From Microbacteriaceae bacterium (GTDB taxonomy: Bacteria; Actinomycetota; Actinomycetes; Actinomycetales; Microbacteriaceae): DNA of 57,819 bases. The notes under the pieces are model-generated. The model saw nothing but the letters and a program-made list of their open reading frames with translations, was not told where the DNA came from and did not search any database. Of this stretch, positions 23,689-30,763 are shown one piece after another. The first letter of the stretch is position 1. Every line of letters starts with the position of its first letter. Made by a program: the position numbers and the translations under genes. The DNA is taken from the NCBI GenBank assembly GCA_025463565.1, contig JAODAT010000138.1, positions 1-57,819 of the forward strand, read 5' to 3'.

Positions 23689-24900
23689 CTAGCTGGGCTG
23701 GATCGGCACCGGATCAGTGTCGGGCTGGGGGCTCGCGTCCTTGCCCCGCAGGTCGGGGCTGGCGCGACGGAAGATCGTCGGGATGATGAACCCGAGCGCT
23801 GCGAGACCGGCCGCCAACCAGAACGCACCGGGTGCGTTGAACCGGTCGATCAGGAACCCGGCCACCGCCGATCCGAGCGCCGCACCGATCAGCTGGCCGG
23901 TGCCCACCCAGCCGTACGCTTCGGCCGTCTCGCTGAACCGCACGCTCGCCGAGACGATTGCGAACATCACGGCGAGCGATGGCGCGATTCCAATGCCGGC
24001 GACGAGCAGGGTCAGCCCCAGCCACCAGAAGTTGAGGGATACCGCCGCCAACGCCATCCCGATGAACACCACGAAGATGCGGCGGGCCAGCGCCCACGGG
24101 CCGATCGGCAGGTGACCGAACGATAGCCCACCGATGATCGACCCGATCGAGAAGATGGCGAGCACGATGCCGGACTGGGGGCTGTGGTCGCCGAAGGTGG
24201 AGACAACGCCGGCCTCCAGCGCAGAGCACGCGCCGATGAGGACGAAGCCGGTCACAGTGGCGAGCAGCACGGGCGGCTTCGCCAGCACGGTGCCGAGCTT
24301 GCGCTTGCTGCGGGGGATGCGCACCCGCCCGAGTTCGGGCGACGAGATGAACCAGATTCCGCCGCCGACCAGGAAGGTGAGCGCGACCAGGATTGCCAGC
24401 ACCGTGCTCACCTGCGTCGCGATGAGCGTGGTGATGACCGGCCCGACCACCCAGATCACTTCCTGCGCCGAGGCGTCGAGCGAGAACAGCGGGGTCAGCT
24501 GCCGAGAGTTGACCATCGTCGGATAGATGGTGCGTACCGCCGGCTGGATGGGCGGCGTGCTGAGGCCACCGATGAGTCCGAGCACCATATAAAGGGGGAG
24601 GGGCAGTGTGGGCGCGATCGCAATGGTGCCGACCGCGACCGCACACACCGACATGGTGAGAATGAGCACGCGCCGCATGCCCCAGACGCCCATCCACCGG
24701 CTGGTGAGGGGACCGGCGATGGCCTGGCCGATGCTGGTGGCGGCGAGCACGAGCCCGGCAGCCCCGTAGGAGTGCAGCAGTCGCTCGATGTGGAGCAGAT
24801 AGGCGAGGGACAGCATGCCGTTCGGAATGCGCGCCACCAGCTGCGCCGACATGATCCGCGCGACCCCGCGCGTTCGCAGGAGGTCGAGGTATCTGTTCAC
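23689..24900 (-). CDS. MFS transporter
   Basis: A 403-residue major facilitator with about 12 membrane segments (LAYLLHIERLLHSYGAAGLV; RWMGVWGMRRVLIL loop; SALEAGVVSTFGD in the second half). The sequence is more like the sugar-efflux/YfiS-type group than the MFS at 18557. Start GTG 24900 has GGGAG 4 nt upstream, and a TAGGCT -10 box (24910-24915, minus strand) shortly before it. No regulator is adjacent and the substrate is unknown. Confidence 0.85.
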   Translation of the reverse strand: MNRYLDLLRTRGVARIMSAQLVARIPNGMLSLAYLLHIERLLHSYGAAGLVLAATSIGQAIAGPLTSRWMGVWGMRRVLILTMSVCAVAVGTIAIAPTLPLPLYMVLGLIGGLSTPPIQPAVRTIYPTMVNSRQLTPLFSLDASAQEVIWVVGPVITTLIATQVSTVLAILVALTFLVGGGIWFISSPELGRVRIPRSKRKLGTVLAKPPVLLATVTGFVLIGACSALEAGVVSTFGDHSPQSGIVLAIFSIGSIIGGLSFGHLPIGPWALARRIFVVFIGMALAAVSLNFWWLGLTLLVAGIGIAPSLAVMFAIVSASVRFSETAEAYGWVGTGQLIGAALGSAVAGFLIDRFNAPGAFWLAAGLAALGFIIPTIFRRASPDLRGKDASPQPDTDPVPIQPS

Positions 24901-24994
24901 GAGACTCCCAGCCTACCGGCGGCCCGCATCCGGCGGTCAGGAGCCTTGTCGGCTCTTCCCAGTGATTCGCCGGGTTCGTCGGATCGCCCTCGGT

Positions 24995-25000
24995 TAGAGT
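24995..25000 (+). promoter_or_regulatory. -10 box of the LCP gene
   Basis: TAGAGT followed by 7 nt and ATG 25008, with no ribosome binding site: a leaderless candidate. The same short gap carries the MFS promoter on the other strand. Confidence 0.45.
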
Positions 25001-25007
25001 GCATGAG

Positions 25008-26336
25008 ATGTCGACCGAACGAACCAGACGCGAACTCCGCGGACCAGCTAGGCCCACCGGCCCGCAGCCGGTCCGGCATGGACGCCTGAAAGTCGGCAGC
25101 CCCGTCGCCGCGGTGTTCCGGATCCTGGGGATCGCGGTTGCTGTGGCCCTGGTGGGCACGCTCTCCGTCACGGGTATTGCAATCTGGCAGGTGACCTCGA
25201 GCATCAAGACCGGCGTGCACCTTACGGACAAGAACGGCAAAGCGATCCAGCCCCCTCCGGACGTCGGAGCGATCGAGGGCGGCGTCAATCTCCTGCTTGC
25301 CGGCACGGATACCCGCACCGGACAGGGCGGTATATACAACAGCAAAGCCGAGCAGGCCGGCAGCTCGGGCGTCGGTAATAACGATGTGACGATGCTTCTG
25401 CACATCTCCGCCGACCACACGAGCGCCACCGTCGTCAGCTTCCCTCGCGACCTCATGGTGCCGATACCGGCGTGCCCGTTGGCCAACGGCAAGACGGTCG
25501 GCGCCACGTCGCAGGCGATGTTCAACACGTCGCTTTCCCGTGGCGGCCTCAACTGCGTGGTGCTGACGGTCGAGCAGATGACCGGTCTCAGCATCCCGTA
25601 CGCGGCGGAGATCACCTTCGACGGAGTCGTGTCGATGTCAAATGCGGTGGGTGGCGTAACCGTCTGCATCGCCAGCCCCATCAACGATCCGTACGTGGGA
25701 CTCAACCTGGGTGCGGGTGAGGCGACTCTCGAGGGCAACATCGCTCTCGCCTTCGTCCGCTCTCGCCACGGTGTCGGCGACGGCAGTGACCTCGGCCGCA
25801 TCAGCAACCAGCAGGTGTTCCTCTCGGCACTTGCCCGCAAATTGACCTCTGCCGGCGTCCTTTCGAACCCCATTGCGCTGTATTCGATCGCGAAGACCGC
25901 GGCGAGCAGCATGACGCTGACCGACGGCCTCACCAACCCGACGACGATGGTAGCCATCGCGCTCGCCCTCAAAGACATCGGGCTCGGCAATATGGTCTTC
26001 CTGCAGTACCCGACTTCCTCCGACCCGTCGAACCCCAACCGGGTCATTCCCATCGCCTCGTCCGCGGCGATTCTCAACGGGGCGCTGGTCGCCGACCAAC
26101 CCATCCAGCTGAGCGGCAAGATCGGACGCGCGGCAGAACTCGATCCGAACGCGACCCCGTCGACCGTGGCGACGCCCACTCCGACCACGACGACGAAAGC
26201 CGGCTCGAAGAGCACCGCTACGCCGACTCCGACTGTCTCGACGCCCACGTCGCCGGCCGTGGTGCTCCCGTCGACAATCACTGGCCAAACTGCCGCCCAG
26301 CAGACCTGTTCGAAGAGCAGCGGAACCAGCCAGTAG
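25008..26336 (+). CDS. LytR-CpsA-Psr (LCP) family cell-wall glycopolymer ligase
   Basis: A 442-residue type II membrane protein: a basic cytoplasmic N-terminus, one membrane helix (about residues 38-62, FRILGIAVAVALVGTLSVTG) and an extracellular LCP domain at about 85-300. Family landmarks are NLLLAGTDTRTG, NNDVTMLLHISADHTSATVVS, then FPRDLMVPIP with the polyprenyl-phosphate-binding Arg/Asp, and GNIALAFVRSRHGVGDGSDLGR near the end. A Thr/Pro/Ser-rich tail of about 60 residues follows and ends with a single Cys. LCP proteins attach teichoic-acid-like or other glycopolymers to peptidoglycan. GTG 24999 is a possible longer start. Confidence 0.9.
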   Translation: MSTERTRRELRGPARPTGPQPVRHGRLKVGSPVAAVFRILGIAVAVALVGTLSVTGIAIWQVTSSIKTGVHLTDKNGKAIQPPPDVGAIEGGVNLLLAGTDTRTGQGGIYNSKAEQAGSSGVGNNDVTMLLHISADHTSATVVSFPRDLMVPIPACPLANGKTVGATSQAMFNTSLSRGGLNCVVLTVEQMTGLSIPYAAEITFDGVVSMSNAVGGVTVCIASPINDPYVGLNLGAGEATLEGNIALAFVRSRHGVGDGSDLGRISNQQVFLSALARKLTSAGVLSNPIALYSIAKTAASSMTLTDGLTNPTTMVAIALALKDIGLGNMVFLQYPTSSDPSNPNRVIPIASSAAILNGALVADQPIQLSGKIGRAAELDPNATPSTVATPTPTTTTKAGSKSTATPTPTVSTPTSPAVVLPSTITGQTAAQQTCSKSSGTSQ

Positions 26337-26417
26337 CTCCGTTCCTCCGTTTTCGGGGGCTTTCGCGGGTTTTTGGGGGTCACATCCGTCCACAGCCTGT
26401 GCAAAACTGCTGCGAAC

Positions 26418-26437
26418 TTATGCACAGCTGTGGATGA
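26418..26437. promoter_or_regulatory. Pair of DnaA-box-like sites
   Basis: TTATGCACA (26418-26426, plus strand) and TCATCCACA (26429-26437, minus strand) each match the DnaA box TTATCCACA at 8 of 9 bases and face each other 2 nt apart. They also form the right half of a larger dyad whose left half is TCCACAGC-C-TGTGCA (26389-26403). DnaA control of ribonucleotide reductase promoters is known in E. coli; here it is inference. Confidence 0.4.
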
Positions 26438-26442
26438 CACGC

Positions 26443-26492
26443 CCACTAGATGTGGTGTTTCGGCAATGACGGATGCCCGCTATATAGTGGTG
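26443..26492. promoter_or_regulatory. Tandem NrdR-box-like sites at the nrdA promoter
   Basis: CCACTAGATGTGGTGT (26443-26458) fits the NrdR box pattern ACACnAnATnTnGTGT at all but the first base. A second, looser copy, CCGCTATATAGTGGTG, is at 26477-26492 and contains the -10 box TATAGT. Paired boxes over the promoter are the normal NrdR arrangement, although the centre spacing here (about 33-34 bp) is slightly longer than the usual three helical turns. Confidence 0.55.
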
Positions 26493-26642
26493 AAACCGCC
26501 GAACAGCGACTCCCTCCAGCCCTCGGAGCCTGACGCATTCGCACGGATTTTTCGGTCCCCGCTCGGGGCCTGGGGTTGGACGACGTTGGCAGGGATCGTC
26601 GTCCCGATTGTGGATGTGATGTGGAGGCTGTTGTGGCAATAA
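26466..26642 (+). CDS. Possible small membrane peptide overlapping nrdA start
   Basis: A 58-codon frame from ATG 26466 whose C-terminal half (WTTLAGIVVPIVDVMWRLL) could form one membrane helix. It ends at 26642, 10 nt inside nrdA. Against it: the start codon lies between the two NrdR boxes and upstream of the predicted transcription start, and there is no ribosome binding site. It may be a chance frame. Confidence 0.2.
   Translation: MTDARYIVVKPPNSDSLQPSEPDAFARIFRSPLGAWGWTTLAGIVVPIVDVMWRLLWQ
26578..26604 (+). other. Leader hairpin upstream of nrdA
   Basis: A perfect 8-bp stem (GGACGACG / CGTCGTCC) with an 11-nt loop in the nrdA mRNA leader, 19 nt before the GGAGG ribosome binding site. It might tune translation; no known riboswitch consensus is recognised. 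Confidence 0.35.
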
Positions 26643-29098
26643 CCGTAGTCAAGCGCGATGGGCAGCGAGAGCCGTACGACGCGAACAAAATCAACCTGGC
26701 GATCGAGCACGCGAGTGCCGGTCTCGACGAGAACATCACCTGGGTGACGCAGATCGCGTCCGAACTCGAGCTCACCCTCTTCGACGGCATCACGACGCAA
26801 CAGCTCGATGAGGCCGTCATCCAGGTGGCGCTGCAGAATGTCAAAGACGACCCGCAGTTCGACACCGTCGCGGCGCGCCTGCTGCTGAAGACCATCTACA
26901 AGCGCGTGCTCGGCGATTACGAGACCGCCGATGAGCTTCTCGACCTTCACCGCACCCACTTCAAGGCCAACGTCACCCGCGGCGTCGACGAGGGTCTGCT
27001 CGACCCCCGCCTGGTCGAGCTATTCGACTTCGAGGCGCTCGCCGCGGCGCTCAACCCGGCCCACGACGAGTTGCTGAAGTACATCGGCCTGGTCACGCTC
27101 AACAACCGCTACGGCATCAAGGGCCGCAACGGCGACGCGCTCGAGGTGCCGCAGTACTTCTGGATGCGCATCGCGATGGGGCTCTCGCTCAACGAGCAGA
27201 ACCCGACGGAGCACGCCCTCAAGTTCTACGAGAAGATGTCGAGCCTCGAGTACATCGCGGCCGGCTCCACCCTCGTCAACGCGGGCACCGTCTACCCGCA
27301 GCTCGCGAACTGTTTCGTCATGGAGATGCAGGACGACATGGAGCACATCGCGAAGACCACCCGCGACGTGATGTGGCTCACCAAGGGCACGGGCGGCATC
27401 GGGCTCAGTGTCACGAAGCTCCGCGCCCAGGGTTCGCCGATCCGCTCGAACAACACCACCTCCACCGGGCCGATCCCCTTCATGCACACGATCGACTCGA
27501 TCCTCCGCGCGGTCAGCCGGGGTGGCAAGAAGTTCGGTGCGCTCTGCTTCTATATGGAGAACTGGCACCTCGACTTCCCCGAGTTCCTCGACCTGCGCCA
27601 GAACTCGGGCGACCCGTACCGCCGCACCCGCACCGCCAACACCGCGGTCTGGATCAGCGACGAGTTCATGAAGCGCGTTCAGAACGACGACGACTGGTAC
27701 CTATTCGACCCGCTGGAGGTCTCCGACCTCAACGAGCTGTACGGCAAGGCGTTCTCGGTTCGTTACAACGAGTACGTCGCCAAGGCCGAGGCCGGCGAGA
27801 TGCGCATGTTCAAGAAGATCGGTGCGCGCGAGCAGTTCACGTCGATCCTCATCTCGCTGCAGACCACCAGCCACCCGTGGCTGACCTGGAAAGACACGAT
27901 CAACAACCGCGCCCTCAACAACAACACGGGCACGATCCACCTCTCGAATCTCTGCACCGAGATCACCCTCCCGCAAGACGAAGACAACGTCTCGGTCTGC
28001 AACCTCGTGTCGATCAACATCAGCCGTCACATGCTCGACCTCGCGAACGGTGGCCTGGCGCTCGACTTCGAGAAAATCGAGGAGAGCGCCCGCCTCGCGG
28101 TGCGCCAGCTCGACAACTTGATCGACATCACGCGGTCGTCGGTGAAGGAGGCTGACTTCTCCAACCACCAGAACCGCGCGGTGGGGCTTGGCGTCATGGG
28201 CTTCACCGACGTCATCGAGCGGCTGGGCCACAGCTACGAGAGCGAAGCGGCCTACGACCTGATCGACGAGATCATGGAGCACGTCTCATATGCCGCCATC
28301 GAAGAGAGCACGGAACTCGCCAAAGAGCGCGGTGCATACCCCAACTTCGAGGGTTCGCGCTGGTCGCAGGGTCTTGTTCCGATCGACACGATCGCGCTGA
28401 CCGAGGCCGATCGCGGCCAGGAGATCAAGGTCAACCGCACGACCCGGCTCGACTGGGACGCGCTTCGCGCGAAGGTGAAGGGCGGCATGCGCAATGCGAC
28501 GCTCATGGCGATCGCGCCCACGGCGTCCATCGGTCTCGTCGCCGGCACCACGCCCGGCTTCGACCCGCAGTTCTCGCAGATCTTCAGCCGCGCCACCTCG
28601 AACGGCAAGTTCCTCGAGGTAAACCGCAACCTGGTCACTGACCTGCAGAAGCTTGGCATCTGGGACTCCACCAAGGAGACCATCCTGCGCAGCCAGGGCA
28701 ACATCCAGGACATCGACTCGATTCCGGATGCGGTGAAGGCCACCTACAAGACCAGCTTCCAGCTATCGCCGTACGCCTTCCTCGAGGTCGCGGCCCGTGC
28801 GCAGAAGTGGATCGACCAGGCCATCAGCCGCAACATGTACCTCGAGACGCGTGACCTCGGCGACATGATGGACATCTACATGTCGGCGTGGGAACGCGGC
28901 GTCAAGACCACCTACTACCTGCACATGAAGCCTCGTCACACGGCCGAGCAGTCCACGGTCAAGGTGAACAAGACCGAAGAACTGACGGCAGCTGCGGCTG
29001 CACCTGCTGCGGCGTCAAGCGCCGCCCCGAGCGCAGCTCCGCGTCGCGGCTTCGGCGGGCTGAGCTCGACAGGTACGACACCGAAGGCGGACAGCTGA
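26633..29098 (+). CDS. nrdA: Ribonucleoside-diphosphate reductase, alpha subunit (lacks its C-terminal Cys pair)
   Basis: An 821-residue class I reductase large subunit; it reduces ribonucleotides to deoxyribonucleotides. An ATP-cone (residues 1-93, ITVVKRDGQREPYDANKINL) provides allosteric control. The active-site cysteines are visible: LANCFV (about residue 227), SNLCTEI (about 441) and SVCNLV (about 456). GTG 26633 has GGAGG 5 nt upstream. The body is followed by an Ala/Pro-rich linker (TAAAAAPAAASSAAPS), then stops at 29096-29098. The redox tail ending CESCQ, which recharges the active site, is encoded in the next frame starting at 29098. Without it the enzyme should not turn over normally, so frameshifting, re-initiation or a sequence error must be considered. 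Confidence 0.92.
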   Translation: MAITVVKRDGQREPYDANKINLAIEHASAGLDENITWVTQIASELELTLFDGITTQQLDEAVIQVALQNVKDDPQFDTVAARLLLKTIYKRVLGDYETADELLDLHRTHFKANVTRGVDEGLLDPRLVELFDFEALAAALNPAHDELLKYIGLVTLNNRYGIKGRNGDALEVPQYFWMRIAMGLSLNEQNPTEHALKFYEKMSSLEYIAAGSTLVNAGTVYPQLANCFVMEMQDDMEHIAKTTRDVMWLTKGTGGIGLSVTKLRAQGSPIRSNNTTSTGPIPFMHTIDSILRAVSRGGKKFGALCFYMENWHLDFPEFLDLRQNSGDPYRRTRTANTAVWISDEFMKRVQNDDDWYLFDPLEVSDLNELYGKAFSVRYNEYVAKAEAGEMRMFKKIGAREQFTSILISLQTTSHPWLTWKDTINNRALNNNTGTIHLSNLCTEITLPQDEDNVSVCNLVSINISRHMLDLANGGLALDFEKIEESARLAVRQLDNLIDITRSSVKEADFSNHQNRAVGLGVMGFTDVIERLGHSYESEAAYDLIDEIMEHVSYAAIEESTELAKERGAYPNFEGSRWSQGLVPIDTIALTEADRGQEIKVNRTTRLDWDALRAKVKGGMRNATLMAIAPTASIGLVAGTTPGFDPQFSQIFSRATSNGKFLEVNRNLVTDLQKLGIWDSTKETILRSQGNIQDIDSIPDAVKATYKTSFQLSPYAFLEVAARAQKWIDQAISRNMYLETRDLGDMMDIYMSAWERGVKTTYYLHMKPRHTAEQSTVKVNKTEELTAAAAAPAAASSAAPSAAPRRGFGGLSSTGTTPKADS

Positions 29099-29193
29099 TG
29101 GCTCAGTTCGATGCAGTCCTCTCTAAAGAGGGCACGGAGTACGAAGTACCGGTCGATCCGATGGACGACCTTCAATGTGAAAGCTGCCAGTAA
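29098..29193 (+). CDS. Separate C-terminal redox tail of NrdA (CESC peptide)
   Basis: A 31-residue frame whose end, DPMDDLQCESCQ, is the typical C-terminus of class I reductase alpha subunits: the CxxC pair that shuttles electrons from thioredoxin or glutaredoxin to the active site. It is in the -1 frame relative to nrdA and its ATG overlaps the nrdA stop as TGATG, a common re-initiation signal. It ends 4 nt before nrdB. I see no convincing slippery heptamer in the overlap. It may be a true split subunit, a frameshift product, or the result of a one-base indel in the sequence. Confidence 0.6.
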   Translation: MAQFDAVLSKEGTEYEVPVDPMDDLQCESCQ

Positions 29194-29197
29194 CACC

Positions 29198-30205
29198 ATG
29201 GGAATTCTCGGAACAGGCCTGCAGGAGGGCCTCCTGCTGAAGCCGATCAAATACCAGTGGGCCATGGATCTCTACGACCAGGCGGTAGCCAACACCTGGT
29301 TCCCCAACGAGATCCAGCTCGGTGAAGACATTGCCGACTTCAAGAAGATGACCGACGAGGAACGCCACGCGGTCACCTTCCTGATGAGCTACTTCAACCC
29401 GAACGAGCTCCTGGTCAACAAGGCGCTCGCGTTCGGCGTCTACCCCTACGTCTCCGCGGCGGAATGCAGCATCTACCTCGCCAAGCAGATGTGGGAGGAG
29501 GCCAACCACTGCATGTCGTTCGAGTACGTTCTGGAGACGTTCCCGATCGACCGCGAGGCCGCATACAACTCGCACGTGAACATCCCGTCGATGGCGCGCA
29601 AAGAGGAGTTCGAGCTCAGGTACATCAAGCGCATGACGGAGCAGACCCTCGACATCACGACGACCGAGGGCAAGAAAGACTTCGTGCGCAACCTGGTTGC
29701 GTACAACGTCATCCTCGAGGGCGTCTGGTTCTATTCGGGTTTCATGGTCGCCCTGTCGTTCCGCCAGCGCAACCTTTTGCGCAACTTCGGTTCGCTCATG
29801 GACTGGGTGGTGCGCGACGAGTCGCTGCACCTCAAGTTCGGCATCAACCTCATCCTCACCGTGCTCGAAGAGAACCCAGACCTCCAAACCGAGGAGTTCG
29901 CTGCCGAGATCAAGCAGATGATTTTGGATGCCGTAGAGATGGAAGAGGAATACAACCGCGACCTACTCCCGGGCGGCATTCTCGGCCTGAACGCCAACTA
30001 CATCAACCAGTACGTGAAGTACCTGGCCGACCGCCGGCTCGAGGAGCTCGGTTTCGACGCCGAGTACAACGTGCCGAACCCGGCCAAGTGGATGGCAGCC
30101 GCCAACGACACCCTGCAGTTGGTCAACTTCTTCGAGTCGACCAATACGTCATACGAGTCGAACGCCAGCGCAGTTTCAGCGCGCGCGACGACTGCAAAAA
30201 AGTAG
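29198..30205 (+). CDS. nrdB: Ribonucleoside-diphosphate reductase, beta subunit, class Ic-like
   Basis: A 335-residue ferritin-like radical-generating subunit. Metal ligands can be placed at E70, E101, H104 (EEANH), E174 (ILEGVW), E208 and H211 (RDESLH). The position four after H104, which is the radical tyrosine in class Ia/Ib enzymes, is phenylalanine (F108), and the first ligand is Glu and not Asp. Both features define the class Ic (Chlamydia-type, Mn/Fe) subunit. No nrdI or nrdH gene is nearby, against a class Ib system. ATG 29198 is 4 nt after the tail-peptide stop; an in-frame GTG at 29177 is less likely. Confidence 0.92.
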   Translation: MGILGTGLQEGLLLKPIKYQWAMDLYDQAVANTWFPNEIQLGEDIADFKKMTDEERHAVTFLMSYFNPNELLVNKALAFGVYPYVSAAECSIYLAKQMWEEANHCMSFEYVLETFPIDREAAYNSHVNIPSMARKEEFELRYIKRMTEQTLDITTTEGKKDFVRNLVAYNVILEGVWFYSGFMVALSFRQRNLLRNFGSLMDWVVRDESLHLKFGINLILTVLEENPDLQTEEFAAEIKQMILDAVEMEEEYNRDLLPGGILGLNANYINQYVKYLADRRLEELGFDAEYNVPNPAKWMAAANDTLQLVNFFESTNTSYESNASAVSARATTAKK

Positions 30206-30690
30206 TGGCCGAGGTCAATCTCGAGCGGATCGACTGGCTCGACCCGCGCGCTGTCGTGCTGCGCGAGGCGATGGACGAAGAGATGAATGCGCTGTATTCG
30301 CCCGTCATGGCGAGTCGTCCGCCGGAGCACACGGAGATCATCGTGAAGGCGCTCGCCGTCGACCCGCCCACGATCGTCGCCACAGTGCTCGCGACAGTCG
30401 ACGGTGTGCCCGCGGGGCAGGCCGGGCTGCGCACCCACGGGGCAGACCTAGAGGTTAAGAAGGTGGTGGTCGCTGAGCGGTTCCGCGGCCTGGGCATCTC
30501 GCGAAAGCTGATGACCGCGATCGAGGACGCGGCGCGCGAACTCGGCTACCACCATGTGATTCTGCAGACTGGCGACCTGCAGCCGGCTGCTATCGCGCTG
30601 TACGAGTCGATGGGTTACACGCTGACCCCGCCGTATTCGCCCTACGAGCTGATGACGAACGCGCTCTGCTACGAAAAAACGCTCGCCTAG
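30205..30690 (+). CDS. GNAT family N-acetyltransferase
   Basis: A 161-residue acetyltransferase. The acetyl-CoA pyrophosphate loop region is VKKVVVAERFRGLGISRKLM (about residues 84-103), followed by the usual HVILQTGDLQPAAIALYESMGY. GTG 30205 overlaps the nrdB stop codon by one base, so it is translated with the reductase genes, though no functional link is known. The acceptor substrate is unknown. Confidence 0.85.
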   Translation: MAEVNLERIDWLDPRAVVLREAMDEEMNALYSPVMASRPPEHTEIIVKALAVDPPTIVATVLATVDGVPAGQAGLRTHGADLEVKKVVVAERFRGLGISRKLMTAIEDAARELGYHHVILQTGDLQPAAIALYESMGYTLTPPYSPYELMTNALCYEKTLA

Positions 30691-30763
30691 CGGTTTGCTC
30701 ACGTACAGCGTGACAGCGTAGCGTTCCACCATCATATCGCCGAAGATGACCCAGGGAATTCTC

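Larger units (their letters stand above)
26337..26632. other. 296-nt regulatory region upstream of nrdA
   Basis: This gap holds DnaA-box-like 9-mers at 26418-26437, two NrdR-like boxes at 26443-26492, a TATAGT -10 box inside the second of them (26483-26488) and a leader hairpin at 26578-26604. A 58-codon frame at 26466-26642 is the only coding candidate. Confidence 0.6.

Noticed and set aside
23714..26446. A 910-codon minus-strand frame spanning the MFS and LCP genes
   Set aside because: It is antisense to the LCP gene and out of frame with the MFS gene, with low-complexity translation; both real genes have clear family motifs.
26373..26465. Longer start for the small frame upstream of nrdA
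   Set aside because: It would run through the DnaA-like and NrdR-like boxes and upstream of any plausible promoter.
28960..29100. A programmed -1 frameshift heptamer at the nrdA end
   Set aside because: I looked for an X-XXY-YYZ site in the overlap of the two frames and found none; re-initiation or an indel explains the layout better.
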